A stretch of 64,000 nt of DNA from CBDCGJ01 sp965238305. Lineage in GTDB: Bacteria > Pseudomonadota > Alphaproteobacteria > GCA-2731375. The notes under the pieces were generated by a model that was given only the letters and a program-made list of their open reading frames with translations, was not told the DNA's origin and searched no databases. Made by a program: the position numbers and the translations under genes. The stretch is taken from positions 62,001 through 126,000 of the forward strand of contig CBDEHK010000001.1 in the NCBI GenBank assembly GCA_965238305.1, written 5' to 3'. Within the stretch, counting starts at the first letter, position 1. Each line of letters starts with the position of its first letter. Positions 25,784 through 34,253 of this stretch are shown in pieces.

Positions 25784-25887
25784 AAAGCGAAACTCCAAAT
25801 TTTCTATATAAAATCGATGGGTTTACCAATGGTGCGGGTTACTTGCAGTATAGTGCCATCGTGAATTTGTGAAAAGGGTTGCTCAAG

Positions 25888-26379
25888 ATGGCGGAGCTTG
25901 ACGCTTTCGAGCCGGATCGTTTCGAAACGGATTTTTGGAAAGACGCGGAAAGTCGCGCCGGCTGGGATGATCTGGAACCGGGGAAGACGCTGGAATCTCG
26001 TCCAGTTACCATTACCAAAGAAATCATCCAGCGTTATGCCAAATCCATTGGCGACGACAATCCGCTTTATTTCGATGAGGACTACGCCCAAAAAAGCCGT
26101 TTTGGCGGTCTGATCGCGCCACCTAGTATTCATGCGCTGTTTTTGTTTGCTTGTACCGGCCATGATCATTTCATGCGCACCCCGGGCACTGTCAATATGG
26201 GGCAGAATTGGTGGATCGAACGCCCGGTTCGCCCCGGCGATACCATCAGTTTGGAAGCCCGTTGCCTGGATAAGGTCATCCGTAAGGGCAATATATTCGC
26301 CATTCACGACAATGTTTTCCGCAATCAAGATGGTGATGTCGTTTGTTCCGGCCGCGGCTGGACAATGCGGCCCTATTGA
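25888..26379 (+). CDS. MaoC-like hotdog protein, subunit lacking the catalytic His
   Basis: The protein has 163 residues of the FAS1-like/MaoC N-terminal dehydratase type. The motif around residue 55 is GDDNPLYFDEDYA; in active R-specific hydratases the Tyr61 position is His. It is followed 11 bases later by a second MaoC protein that does have the His, so the two probably form a heteromeric acyl-CoA dehydratase in which this subunit shapes the substrate tunnel. This paired arrangement is known from steroid and long-chain acyl-CoA dehydratases. The start at the ATG (25888) has AAAAGGG at about 10 bases. Confidence 0.87.
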   Translation: MAELDAFEPDRFETDFWKDAESRAGWDDLEPGKTLESRPVTITKEIIQRYAKSIGDDNPLYFDEDYAQKSRFGGLIAPPSIHALFLFACTGHDHFMRTPGTVNMGQNWWIERPVRPGDTISLEARCLDKVIRKGNIFAIHDNVFRNQDGDVVCSGRGWTMRPY

Positions 26380-26390
26380 GGGAGCCTGAA

Positions 26391-26837
26391 ATGTCAGCGA
26401 CATTTACTTACGACGATATCGAGATCGGGCACGAAATCGTGGGCCCGAATATCAACGTGACCCGGGAAGCGATCAAGGAATTCGCCCATGCCTCCTACGA
26501 CCATAATCCTTTGCATTGGGATGACAAATTCCTCGAGGAAACCAATTTCGCCGGCGATAAAAAGTTCGACGACGTCATTCAACATGGCCTGATGACCTAT
26601 TCTCTGATGACCCGCCTGATGACCGATTGGCTGTGGCCGGACAATGGCAATCACCGGCGACTGGAAACCCGCTTTCGCAAACCGATCTATCCGGGCGATG
26701 AAATCTCAATCCGAGCCCAAGTCGTCGGCAAGCGCGAAACCAATAATGGCAAGTGGTTGACTTGCGAAATCACCGTGAATAAAGCTGACGGCACGATTGC
26801 CGCAACCGGCGAAGCGCTGGCTGAAATTTTGAACTAA
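26391..26837 (+). CDS. MaoC-family acyl-CoA dehydratase, catalytic subunit
   Basis: The protein has 148 residues, a single hotdog domain. ASYDHNPLHWDD supplies the catalytic pair Asp37 and His42 of R-specific enoyl-CoA hydratases, and VIQHGLMTYSL completes the motif. GAGGGA stands about 9 bases before the ATG. It should work with the preceding His-less subunit to add water to, or remove it from, an acyl-CoA. The amidohydrolase gene follows after 16 bases. The chain type is not evident. Confidence 0.92.
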   Translation: MSATFTYDDIEIGHEIVGPNINVTREAIKEFAHASYDHNPLHWDDKFLEETNFAGDKKFDDVIQHGLMTYSLMTRLMTDWLWPDNGNHRRLETRFRKPIYPGDEISIRAQVVGKRETNNGKWLTCEITVNKADGTIAATGEALAEILN

Positions 26838-26853
26838 CACCGGGGGTGTGCAG

Positions 26854-27948
26854 ATGGTTAAGGGAATGATTTCCGCGGATTCGCATATTACCGAACCGCC
26901 AAATTGTTATACCGACTATATCGAAGCCAAGTTTCGAGACGATGCACCGTATGTGAAAGAGGATATGGGCGGCGATGTTTTTGTCGTCCCTGGCATCCCG
27001 CGGTCAATACCGCTGGGCCTCGTGGCCGCGGCTGGTAAAAAGCCCGAAGATTTGAAAATGTTCGGCACCAAATTCGAACAATTGCACGCCGGTGGGTGGG
27101 ATCCAAAAGCACGGCTCAAGGATCAGGACCGCGACGGTGTGATTGCGGAGTTTATTTATCCGACCGTCGGCATGATCCTTTGCGGCCATCCGGATATCGA
27201 TTACAAGCAGGCCTGTTTCGAAGCCTATAACCGTTGGCTGGAAGAATATTGTGGCACTGCACCCAACCGTCTGTATGGCTTGGGGCAGGCCGCGATAAAA
27301 TCGCCGACGGAAGGGATCAAGGAATTCCGCGCCATCAAAGCCAAGGGCTTCAAGGGTGTAATGATGCCGGGGGAGCCGGGGGAAGCGGATTATGACGATC
27401 CGATCTACGATCCGCTTTGGCGCGCCGCGATTGAACTGGAACTGCCCCTGTCGTTTCATATTCTAACGACAAAACAGTCGGGTTTTGAGACCCGCGGGCC
27501 AAAAATCAACGGTTTCCTGGGTATCATGCGTTCCTGTCAGGATATCATGGGGATGTTCGTATTCGCCGGTATCTTTCAGCGCCACCCGGACCTGAAACTA
27601 GTTTGTGTCGAGGCCGATGCCGGCTGGGCGCCGCATTTCATGTATCGAATGGATCACGCCTATAAGCGTCACCGGGCCTGGCTGAAATGCGCTGAACTTG
27701 AACATTTGCCTTCGTATTATTTCAAGCAGAATATCTGGTTGACCTTCCAGGACGATTGGACGGCCTTCCAATTCCGCCATGCCTGTAATATTGAACGCTT
27801 GATGTGGGCCAACGATTTCCCGCATTCGGACAGCACCTGGCCGTGGAGCCAGGAATTGTTGGATGAACATGCGAAGGATGTGCCGGCTGCGGAACTGGAC
27901 TTGATTTTGAAAGATAATGTAAGCGCGCTTTATCAGCTGGCGTCATAG
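26854..27948 (+). CDS. amidohydrolase-2 family metal hydrolase/decarboxylase
   Basis: The protein has 364 residues, a TIM-barrel of the amidohydrolase-related (PF04909-type) group that includes ACMSD and other decarboxylases. ISADSHITEPP near the start is the metal-binding first strand, LSFHILTT is the central His strand, and NDFPHSDSTWP near residue 325 is the C-terminal Asp/His signature. Members act on aromatic or cyclic acids. GGGGG seven bases before 26854 decides for that ATG over a GTG two codons upstream. It lies in the acyl-CoA cluster between the MaoC pair and a second amidohydrolase, which suggests breakdown of a ring or amide compound; the substrate is unknown. Confidence 0.9.
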   Translation: MVKGMISADSHITEPPNCYTDYIEAKFRDDAPYVKEDMGGDVFVVPGIPRSIPLGLVAAAGKKPEDLKMFGTKFEQLHAGGWDPKARLKDQDRDGVIAEFIYPTVGMILCGHPDIDYKQACFEAYNRWLEEYCGTAPNRLYGLGQAAIKSPTEGIKEFRAIKAKGFKGVMMPGEPGEADYDDPIYDPLWRAAIELELPLSFHILTTKQSGFETRGPKINGFLGIMRSCQDIMGMFVFAGIFQRHPDLKLVCVEADAGWAPHFMYRMDHAYKRHRAWLKCAELEHLPSYYFKQNIWLTFQDDWTAFQFRHACNIERLMWANDFPHSDSTWPWSQELLDEHAKDVPAAELDLILKDNVSALYQLAS

Positions 27949-27963
27949 GGGTAAGGAAAAGAT

Positions 27964-29628
27964 ATGCAATTCGATCTGAAGATCAAAAACGGGACGATTA
28001 TCGACGGCACAGGGACAGCCGGCTATCAGGGCGATGTCGCGGTCAAGGATGGCAAGGTCGCAGCGCTGGGGACCATCGAAGGCGAAGCGGTCCAGGAAAT
28101 CGATGCCGCCGGCAAAGTCGTCTGCCCAGGTTTTGTCGATATTCACACCCATTATGACGCTCAGGTGATGTGGGATCAGGGACTGACGATTTCACCGCAA
28201 CATGGCGTCACGACGGTGGTGATCGGTAATTGCGGTTTCGGCGTCGCGCCGACCAAACCCGGCCATCGAGACATGATGAAACGGACCTTGGAAAAGGTCG
28301 AAGGCATGAGCTTCGATGCGCTGACCGTTGGTCTAGGAGAAGAATGGCCGTTCGAAAGTTTCCCCGAATATATGGACGTGATTGAAAAAGGCGGTGTCGA
28401 AATCAATGTCGGTGTCCTCGCCGGCCATACGCCGATCCGTACATTTGTGATGGGAGAGGATGCCGTCAAACGCGAGGCTTTGGCACCGGAAATTGCGCAA
28501 ATGGAAAGCATTGTCGAAGAAGCCATGGATACGGGCGCGGTCGGGTTTTCGACCTCTCACGCCGGCACCCATCATGGTTACGGTGGCAATCCGGTCCCCA
28601 GCCGCCTGGCCAGCATCGACGAAATCGACAGCTTGGTCGGCGCCATGAACAAATCCGGCCGGGGCATCATGCAGGCCACCATCGGCCGCAGCCTGTTCCA
28701 CGATCAGTTTGCCGAGCTGGCGGAAAAACATCAGGTGCCGATCACCTGGACGGCATTGTTGGCTGGATTGTCGGGTCCCGGATCGCATCGCCGCCATTTG
28801 GACATGACGGCTGGATTTGTCGATAAAGGGCTCAATATTGTTCCCCAAGTGTCCTGTCGCCCGCTATTGTTTGATTTTGAGTTCAACGAACCATTCCCGT
28901 TCGAGATGCATCCGATATTCCAACGGACGATGAAAACCGACCGGGCCGGCCGCCGTGAAATTTATCGCGACGATGCCTTCCGCAAGGAATTCAAGGACGC
29001 GACTGCGATTGGCGAGCGCACACCATTAGCTGGATGGGCGGAACGGGCGGAAATTTCGTTTTGCCCGCTGGATCACAGCTTAGACGGCAAGTTATTGGCG
29101 GAAGTCGCGGCGGACCTTAACAAACATCCGATTGATCTGGCCTTGGATTGGTCGCTGGAAACCGATTTCACCATCCGTTTCCGCTTTGCCATCTTCAACA
29201 ATGACGAAAGTGAAGTGGCGGAACTGTTGCAGGATCAGAACACCGTCATTGGTCTTTCCGATGCCGGGGCCCATGCCAGCCAATTGTGCGATGCTTGTTT
29301 TTCGACCCATTTGCTGGGCCGTTGGGTCCGCGAACGCGGCGATCTGGCAATCGAACGGGCAGTCCATATGTTAACTCAACGCCCGGCGGAGTTATTCGGC
29401 CTGACCGATCGCGGTTTATTGTCCGACGGTCGGCCCGCCGACATCGTTGTTTTTGATCCGAAAACAATAGCCGCCAGCAAATTGCGCCGGGTCAATGATC
29501 TGCCGGCAGGTGCCGACCGATTGGTCTCCGATGCCTCTGGGATTGACGCCGTCATCGTCAACGGTTCGATGTTGGGGGCAAATGGGATCAATCGACCGGG
29601 TGCCCTGTTGCGCGGCGGCCACGCATAA
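27964..29628 (+). CDS. amidohydrolase, N-acyl-D-amino-acid deacylase-like
   Basis: This 554-residue protein is of the D-aminoacylase/dihydroorotase-like superfamily. It has the HTH metal motif in GFVDIHTHYDAQVMW, the conserved GNCGFGVAP loop and GLSDAGAHASQL with the catalytic Asp near residue 436. The N-terminal and C-terminal strands build the usual small beta-sandwich. It hydrolyses N-acyl or similar amide bonds in the cytoplasm. AAGG lies about 7 bases before the ATG and the upstream amidohydrolase ends 15 bases away. It closes the plus-strand half of the cluster; bases 29629-29726 contain a small hairpin TTCCGC/GCGGAA (29681-29699) and the next ribosome site. Confidence 0.92.
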   Translation: MQFDLKIKNGTIIDGTGTAGYQGDVAVKDGKVAALGTIEGEAVQEIDAAGKVVCPGFVDIHTHYDAQVMWDQGLTISPQHGVTTVVIGNCGFGVAPTKPGHRDMMKRTLEKVEGMSFDALTVGLGEEWPFESFPEYMDVIEKGGVEINVGVLAGHTPIRTFVMGEDAVKREALAPEIAQMESIVEEAMDTGAVGFSTSHAGTHHGYGGNPVPSRLASIDEIDSLVGAMNKSGRGIMQATIGRSLFHDQFAELAEKHQVPITWTALLAGLSGPGSHRRHLDMTAGFVDKGLNIVPQVSCRPLLFDFEFNEPFPFEMHPIFQRTMKTDRAGRREIYRDDAFRKEFKDATAIGERTPLAGWAERAEISFCPLDHSLDGKLLAEVAADLNKHPIDLALDWSLETDFTIRFRFAIFNNDESEVAELLQDQNTVIGLSDAGAHASQLCDACFSTHLLGRWVRERGDLAIERAVHMLTQRPAELFGLTDRGLLSDGRPADIVVFDPKTIAASKLRRVNDLPAGADRLVSDASGIDAVIVNGSMLGANGINRPGALLRGGHA

Positions 29629-29726
29629 AGCCATTATTTAGACACCTTTTGGCTTTACCTGATGGCTCGGCTTTGCGATATTCCGCCAACTTTGCGGAAA
29701 TGAATGAATTGAAGGAGCCTTAAGCG

Positions 29727-30080
29727 ATGGGTGCAACAATTGGCACCAGGTTCATGACCTGGTGGAAGGGCAAGCCAGTCGGCGAAGACGAATTTGGCAA
29801 TCGCTATTTTGAAGAAAAAAATGGCCCCCGCCGTTGGGTGATTTATGCCGGACGCCCGGAAGCGTCGGCGGTGCCCGCTGATTGGCATGGCTGGCTGCAT
29901 AAAACCTTTGAACATCCACCGCTGGGGGACCATAAACCGGCCGTACCATCTTTTAATGCTGAACATGAGCCAAACCAAACCGGCACTGTCGAAGCTTATC
30001 GCCCCTCCGGCAGCATGACCGAAGGCGGAAAACGCAAATCGACGTCAGGCGATTACGAAGCCTGGTCGCCGGATGCTTAA
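29727..30080 (+). CDS. NDUFA12-family (B17.2) complex I subunit
   Basis: This 117-residue protein matches the NDUFA12/B17.2 family of accessory NADH:quinone oxidoreductase proteins, found in mitochondria and alphaproteobacteria. The core reads GEDEFGNRYFEEK, RRWVIYAG and PADWHGWLHKT, followed by a Pro-rich tail (HPPLGDHKP). It sits on the matrix/cytoplasmic arm of complex I. GAAGGAG precedes the ATG. It begins the conserved alphaproteobacterial block that continues with mlaD, DUF2155 and aat. Confidence 0.95.
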   Translation: MGATIGTRFMTWWKGKPVGEDEFGNRYFEEKNGPRRWVIYAGRPEASAVPADWHGWLHKTFEHPPLGDHKPAVPSFNAEHEPNQTGTVEAYRPSGSMTEGGKRKSTSGDYEAWSPDA

Positions 30081-30127
30081 TTTATGCTTGGGTTCAATCT
30101 TCGACAATGCTCCGTGGGTGATAGTCT

Positions 30128-30586
30128 ATGAATGGAAATATAGTTGAAACCTTAGTCGGGGCAGTCGTGCTTGCGGTCGCGGCGGTTTTTTTGTGGTTCG
30201 CCGTCGATCGGGCAAATGTCGGCGGTGTGTCCGGTTATGAATTATCTGCCCGCTTCCAGAATGCTTCCGGCGTTTCCGTTGGCACTGATGTAATGATGAG
30301 CGGCATTAAGATCGGTTCGGTTTTGGAGCAACAACTTGATCCAAAAACCTATGAAGCGGTGGTCATATTGTCGGTCCGCGATGATATTAGGCTGCCGACA
30401 GATTCTTCGATCCGGATCGCCACGGCTGGCTTGCTAGGCGGAAACTTCCTGGCGATTGAACCTGGTGCCGAAGAAGAAATGCTGGTTGCCGGGGACGAGT
30501 TTGAGCTGACCCAAAGCGCCATTGACTTAAGTGACTTGATCGGCCGGGCGATCCATGGCGCCACGGCCGCGCCGGCAAAAGAGTAA
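30128..30586 (+). CDS. mlaD: MlaD, MCE-domain phospholipid transport protein
   Basis: This 152-residue protein has an N-terminal membrane anchor (about residues 8-27) followed by one MCE domain (about 38-118; YELSARFQNASGVSVGTDVMMSGIKIG). MlaD forms a hexameric ring on the MlaFEDB ABC transporter and moves phospholipid between the membranes to keep outer-membrane asymmetry. The other mla genes are not next to it, which is usual in this alphaproteobacterial neighbourhood. It is separated from the NDUFA12 gene by 47 bases. Confidence 0.93.
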   Translation: MNGNIVETLVGAVVLAVAAVFLWFAVDRANVGGVSGYELSARFQNASGVSVGTDVMMSGIKIGSVLEQQLDPKTYEAVVILSVRDDIRLPTDSSIRIATAGLLGGNFLAIEPGAEEEMLVAGDEFELTQSAIDLSDLIGRAIHGATAAPAKE

Positions 30587-30601
30587 TGGTGTCGAGCACG
30601 A

Positions 30602-31378
30602 ATGTCTGACGAAAACGCTATTCCAACAAAATCGCAACATTGGGACCCGGATCGCTATGCGCAAAACGCCCGTTTTGTTGCTGATTTAGGGTTGCCCGTT
30701 ATAGAATTGTTAGACCCAAAACCGAACGAGCAAATTCTCGATCTCGGCTGCGGTGATGGCGCCCTGACGCTAAAATTGCGCGACATGGGGATTGATGTAA
30801 TTGGTGTCGATGCCAGCGCGGAACAGATAGCGGCCGCTCGCGCCATCGGCCTCAACGTTTCCGTTCAAGATGGTCACGAGTTGTCGTTTGAACAGGAATT
30901 TGATGCCGTCTTCTCAAACGCAGCGCTGCATTGGATGAAACGACCGGATGAAGTAATAACTGGCGTATTTCGAGCCTTGAAACCGGGGGGACGTTTCATC
31001 GGCGAAATGGGTGGTTATATGAATGTCGCCGCCCTTAGGGTCGCCTGCTATGCTAGCTTGAAAGCGCGCGACATCGATGCGGCGGCGTACGACCCCTGGT
31101 ATTTCCCCTCGCCGGCAGCCTATCGGCAGAAACTGGAAGCCGCAGGGTTTCACGTGAAACAAATTAACCTGATCCCCCGGCAAACGCCTTTACCAGGCAA
31201 TATCCGCGGCTGGCTCGAAACTTTTACCGAATGTTTTTTAAATGCTGTGCCCACCGCAGAAAAACCAGCATTGCTGGACGAAATTGCCGCCCTGGTCGCC
31301 CCGATGTTACAGGACGAAAAAGGCGACTGGACGGCTGATTATGTGCGTTTGCGGTTCTACGCGGTACGTGGCTTATGA
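30602..31378 (+). CDS. class I SAM-dependent methyltransferase (trans-aconitate methyltransferase-like)
   Basis: The protein has 258 residues. ILDLGCGDGALTLKL is the SAM-binding motif I (about residues 43-57), GVDASAEQI is motif II and FSNAALHWMKRPDEV is the Tam-like motif. The closest recognisable type is trans-aconitate 2-methyltransferase or a related small-acid methyltransferase. It sits between mlaD and the DUF2155 gene, which are more often direct neighbours. Its end overlaps the start of DUF2155 by four bases (ATGA), so the two are translationally coupled. Confidence 0.9.
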   Translation: MSDENAIPTKSQHWDPDRYAQNARFVADLGLPVIELLDPKPNEQILDLGCGDGALTLKLRDMGIDVIGVDASAEQIAAARAIGLNVSVQDGHELSFEQEFDAVFSNAALHWMKRPDEVITGVFRALKPGGRFIGEMGGYMNVAALRVACYASLKARDIDAAAYDPWYFPSPAAYRQKLEAAGFHVKQINLIPRQTPLPGNIRGWLETFTECFLNAVPTAEKPALLDEIAALVAPMLQDEKGDWTADYVRLRFYAVRGL

Positions 31379-31785
31379 AAATTGTCGGCCCTCTTTTCCT
31401 TGCATTGCTGATGATCCCGATAGCGACTGCGCAGACCGCCGCAGGCAAGATCGGGGTATTACGGGCACTCGATAAAATCACCGCCCGGGTTAGTGTCGTT
31501 GAAGCCCCGGAAGGATTGGAAATTTCGTTCGGATCGCTACTCATCACCATGCAAAGATGCGAAAAAAGTGCGCCTGAGGATCCCCCGGAAGTGAAGGCTT
31601 TCCTGCGGGTCGATGAATTGCGTCCAGGCGACGAAGACCGCAGTGAAGTGTTTCGCGGTTGGATGTTTGCTTCCAGCCCCGCGATATCGGCGATGGAACA
31701 CGCGGTTTATGACGTCTGGGTAATCGACTGTAAAACCGCCTCGGCGGTAATCGCCGTACCGGCGCAGAAAAAATCCGCCGATTGA
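31375..31785 (+). CDS. exported DUF2155 protein
   Basis: The 136-residue protein starts with a signal peptide (about residues 1-19, cleavage after IATA). The mature part has the DUF2155 signature: ALDKITARVS, FGSLLITMQRCEK, FRGWMFASSPAISAMEHAVYDVWVIDC. The two conserved Cys (MQRC and VIDC) may form a disulfide. The role is unknown; in alphaproteobacteria it is encoded next to aat and envelope genes. Its last 79 bases overlap the end of aat on the other strand, and both reading frames show conserved family sequence there. Confidence 0.92.
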   Translation: MKIVGPLFLALLMIPIATAQTAAGKIGVLRALDKITARVSVVEAPEGLEISFGSLLITMQRCEKSAPEDPPEVKAFLRVDELRPGDEDRSEVFRGWMFASSPAISAMEHAVYDVWVIDCKTASAVIAVPAQKKSAD

Positions 31786-32357
31786 GCCATAGCGTTTGAT
31801 AATAGCTGCTGATATTCTTCGCGTTCAACTTCTAACGCGCCAAATTGTTTTAAGTGGTCGGTAATAAACTGCGCGTCCAGTAGGCTAAATCCGCCGAGTT
31901 TCAAGCGTCCGACCAAATGCACCAAGGCAACTTTGGACGCATCCCGTTCGAGCGAAAACATACTCTCGCCGAAAAATGCCCCACCCAATGCTAAACCGTA
32001 CAAACCACCAACCAATTGACCATCGCGCATCACTTCAATCGAGTGTACGTATCCCATATGGTGCAGTTCAGTAAATAGATCCTGTATTCCATGATTGATC
32101 CAGGTGCCGGCGTCACTGCGGCTGGGCTCGGCACAGGCAGAGATGACATCGGCAAAACATTGATCGATTTGAACGTCGAAATGGTTCGAGCGGACGGTTC
32201 GTTTGAGGCGCTTGGGGGCATGAAAAGTGTGCAAAGGAAAGATCGCCCGCTTATCCGGATCGACCCAGAATATCCGATCGTCGTCGCGGGATTCCGACAT
32301 CGGAAAGACGCCGGCGGCATAAGCTTTCAGAACAAGTTCCGGTTCGATTGCAATCAT
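31707..32357 (-). CDS. aat: leucyl/phenylalanyl-tRNA--protein transferase
   Basis: This 216-residue protein has the Aat signature throughout: AYAAGVFPMSES at the N-terminus, FHAPKRLKRTV, GTWINHGIQDLF and HSIEVMRDGQLVGGLYGLALGGAFFGESMFS, then LLDAQFITDHL. It adds Leu or Phe from tRNA to N-terminal Arg/Lys of proteins, marking them for ClpS/ClpAP. The C-terminus SITQTS is usual in the class and lies in the 79-base overlap with DUF2155. It follows accC with a 31-base gap and is the last gene of the aroQ-accB-accC-aat run. Confidence 0.96.
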   Translation of the reverse strand: MIAIEPELVLKAYAAGVFPMSESRDDDRIFWVDPDKRAIFPLHTFHAPKRLKRTVRSNHFDVQIDQCFADVISACAEPSRSDAGTWINHGIQDLFTELHHMGYVHSIEVMRDGQLVGGLYGLALGGAFFGESMFSLERDASKVALVHLVGRLKLGGFSLLDAQFITDHLKQFGALEVEREEYQQLLSNAMAQSADFFCAGTAITAEAVLQSITQTS

Positions 32358-32388
32358 CGGCTAACGCTGCCGCAACTTCGACGGCGTT

Positions 32389-33747
32389 TCAACCCTTCCA
32401 GGTCTCCAAATATTCTTCCAGCCAGTGGATGTTGTAGTCGCCTTTATTAAAGGCTTCGTTGTCCATCAAGCTTAAGTGGAGCGGAAGGTTGGTGGAAATG
32501 CCGTCGACAACCATTTCTTCCAGGCAGCGCTTCAACCGCATCAAACATTCTTCACGGGTTTGGCCAACAACAACCAGCTTAGCAATCAGGCTATCGTAAT
32601 GCGGCGGCACCTTGTAGCCCGAATATAGTGCCGAATCGACTCGCACCCCCAGGCCACCCGGTTGATGAAAATCAATCACCTTACCCGGTGAGGGGGCGAA
32701 GGTTTTCGGATCTTCCGCATTGATTCGACATTCGATCGAATGGCCGCGCCAAAATACCGAATCTTGGGTAAATGACAGCGGCTTGCCTTCGGCAATACGG
32801 ATTTGTTCCCGCACCAGATCAATCCGGGTCACCATCTCCGTCACCGGATGCTCAACCTGCAGTCGGGTGTTCATTTCGATGAAATAAAACTCGCCCTTTT
32901 CATAAAGGAATTCGATGGTGCCGAGGCCACGATATTTTATCTCCGCCATCGCCTTCGCGACAATGCCACCGATACGTTGACGCGTTTCCTCATTCAGAAC
33001 CGGCGATGGCGCTTCTTCCAGGACTTTTTGATGGCGCCGCTGCAGCGAACAGTCGCGCTCCCCCAAATGCACCACATGGCCATGCCCGTCGCCAATGATT
33101 TGCACTTCGATATGGCGCGGCTCGCCCAGATATTTTTCGATATAGACAACGTCGTCGTTGAAGGCGGCTTTGCTTTCCGCCTTCGCCGCCGCCATTGCAG
33201 CGGCCAGTTCCTCAGCTTTGTTCACCACTTTCATACCGCGACCGCCGCCGCCGGCTGAGGCTTTGATCAAGATCGGGTAGCCAATTTCGACACCGATCGC
33301 TTCGGCTTCTTCCAGCGATTTAACCTCGCCATCGCTACCGGGAACGACCGGGACACCCAGCTTGGTCATAGTTTCTTTGGCGACGATCTTGTCGCCCATC
33401 AAGCGAATATGTTCTGGCGTCGGGCCGATGAAGACATAACCGTGTTCTTCCACCATTTCTGCAAAATTGGCATTTTCCGACAGAAAACCATAACCCGGAT
33501 GGATCGCATCAGCACCGCTCACCTCCGCCGCCGCCAGGATTGACGGAATGTGCAGGTAGCTCTGCTGGGCATTCGGCGGCCCAATGCAGACGCTTTGGTC
33601 AGCTAGACGCACATGCTTAGCATCTGCATCAGCGGTCGAATGAACGGCTACTGTTTCAATGCCCATCTCACGACAGGCCCGGTGAACCCTGAGGGCGATT
33701 TCGCCGCGATTGGCGATAAGGACTTTTTCGAATTCTGCCACGGTCAA
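32389..33747 (-). CDS. accC: acetyl-CoA carboxylase, biotin carboxylase subunit
   Basis: This 452-residue protein is colinear with E. coli AccC. The N-terminal domain starts KVLIANRGEIALRVHRACREMG; the ATP-grasp glycine loop is KASAGGGGRGMKVV; the bicarbonate/biotin site is EMNTRLQVEHPVTE with the catalytic Arg. It carboxylates biotin on AccB, the first step of fatty-acid synthesis. It begins 6 bases after accB on the same strand, the classical accBC pair. Confidence 0.97.
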   Translation of the reverse strand: MTVAEFEKVLIANRGEIALRVHRACREMGIETVAVHSTADADAKHVRLADQSVCIGPPNAQQSYLHIPSILAAAEVSGADAIHPGYGFLSENANFAEMVEEHGYVFIGPTPEHIRLMGDKIVAKETMTKLGVPVVPGSDGEVKSLEEAEAIGVEIGYPILIKASAGGGGRGMKVVNKAEELAAAMAAAKAESKAAFNDDVVYIEKYLGEPRHIEVQIIGDGHGHVVHLGERDCSLQRRHQKVLEEAPSPVLNEETRQRIGGIVAKAMAEIKYRGLGTIEFLYEKGEFYFIEMNTRLQVEHPVTEMVTRIDLVREQIRIAEGKPLSFTQDSVFWRGHSIECRINAEDPKTFAPSPGKVIDFHQPGGLGVRVDSALYSGYKVPPHYDSLIAKLVVVGQTREECLMRLKRCLEEMVVDGISTNLPLHLSLMDNEAFNKGDYNIHWLEEYLETWKG

Positions 33748-33753
33748 TGAACT

Positions 33754-34212
33754 TTATTCAATGATCATCAAGACATCGCCGAACTCAACCGGCGACTGAT
33801 TGTCAAACATGATGGCTTTGACCATACCCGACTTTGGTGAGGGAATTTCATTGAAAGTCTTCATGGCTTCGATAATCAACAAGGTTTGCCCTTCGATCAC
33901 CTGCTCGCCGACGGAGACAAAATCCGCTGCCGTCGGTTCCGGCGCAAGATAAGCGGTGCCAACCATGGGTGAAGTAATAGCGCCCGGATGATCGGCATCG
34001 AATTCCGCCTCGACGCCGACGACTTCGGCAGGGGCTGCAGCCGTCCCGGAAGCTGCGGCAATGGCGGGCGCGGCGGCCATGACAGTCCCGGCCATGCGCG
34101 CCACCCGTAGTCGATTATCGTCATCGCTGACTTCGATTTCCGTCAGGCCAGTTTCGTCCAGCAATGCCGCCAGTTCACGAATGAGGTCCTGATCGACTTC
34201 CAATTTACCCAT
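33754..34212 (-). CDS. accB: acetyl-CoA carboxylase, biotin carboxyl carrier protein
   Basis: The protein has 152 residues. The C-terminal biotinyl domain has EAMKTFNEI with Lys118 as the biotinylated residue (the more common form is EAMKLMN). The N-terminal helix (IRELAALLDETGLTEIEV) and an Ala/Pro-rich linker (about residues 42-65) are typical. It carries carboxybiotin between AccC and the carboxyltransferase. It stands between aroQ and accC; aroQ ends 41 bases upstream. Confidence 0.97.
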   Translation of the reverse strand: MGKLEVDQDLIRELAALLDETGLTEIEVSDDDNRLRVARMAGTVMAAAPAIAAASGTAAAPAEVVGVEAEFDADHPGAITSPMVGTAYLAPEPTAADFVSVGEQVIEGQTLLIIEAMKTFNEIPSPKSGMVKAIMFDNQSPVEFGDVLMIIE

Positions 34213-34253
34213 TGATGTTGCTCTCCCGAGGCTTGGTATTTTTATTGATCTTA

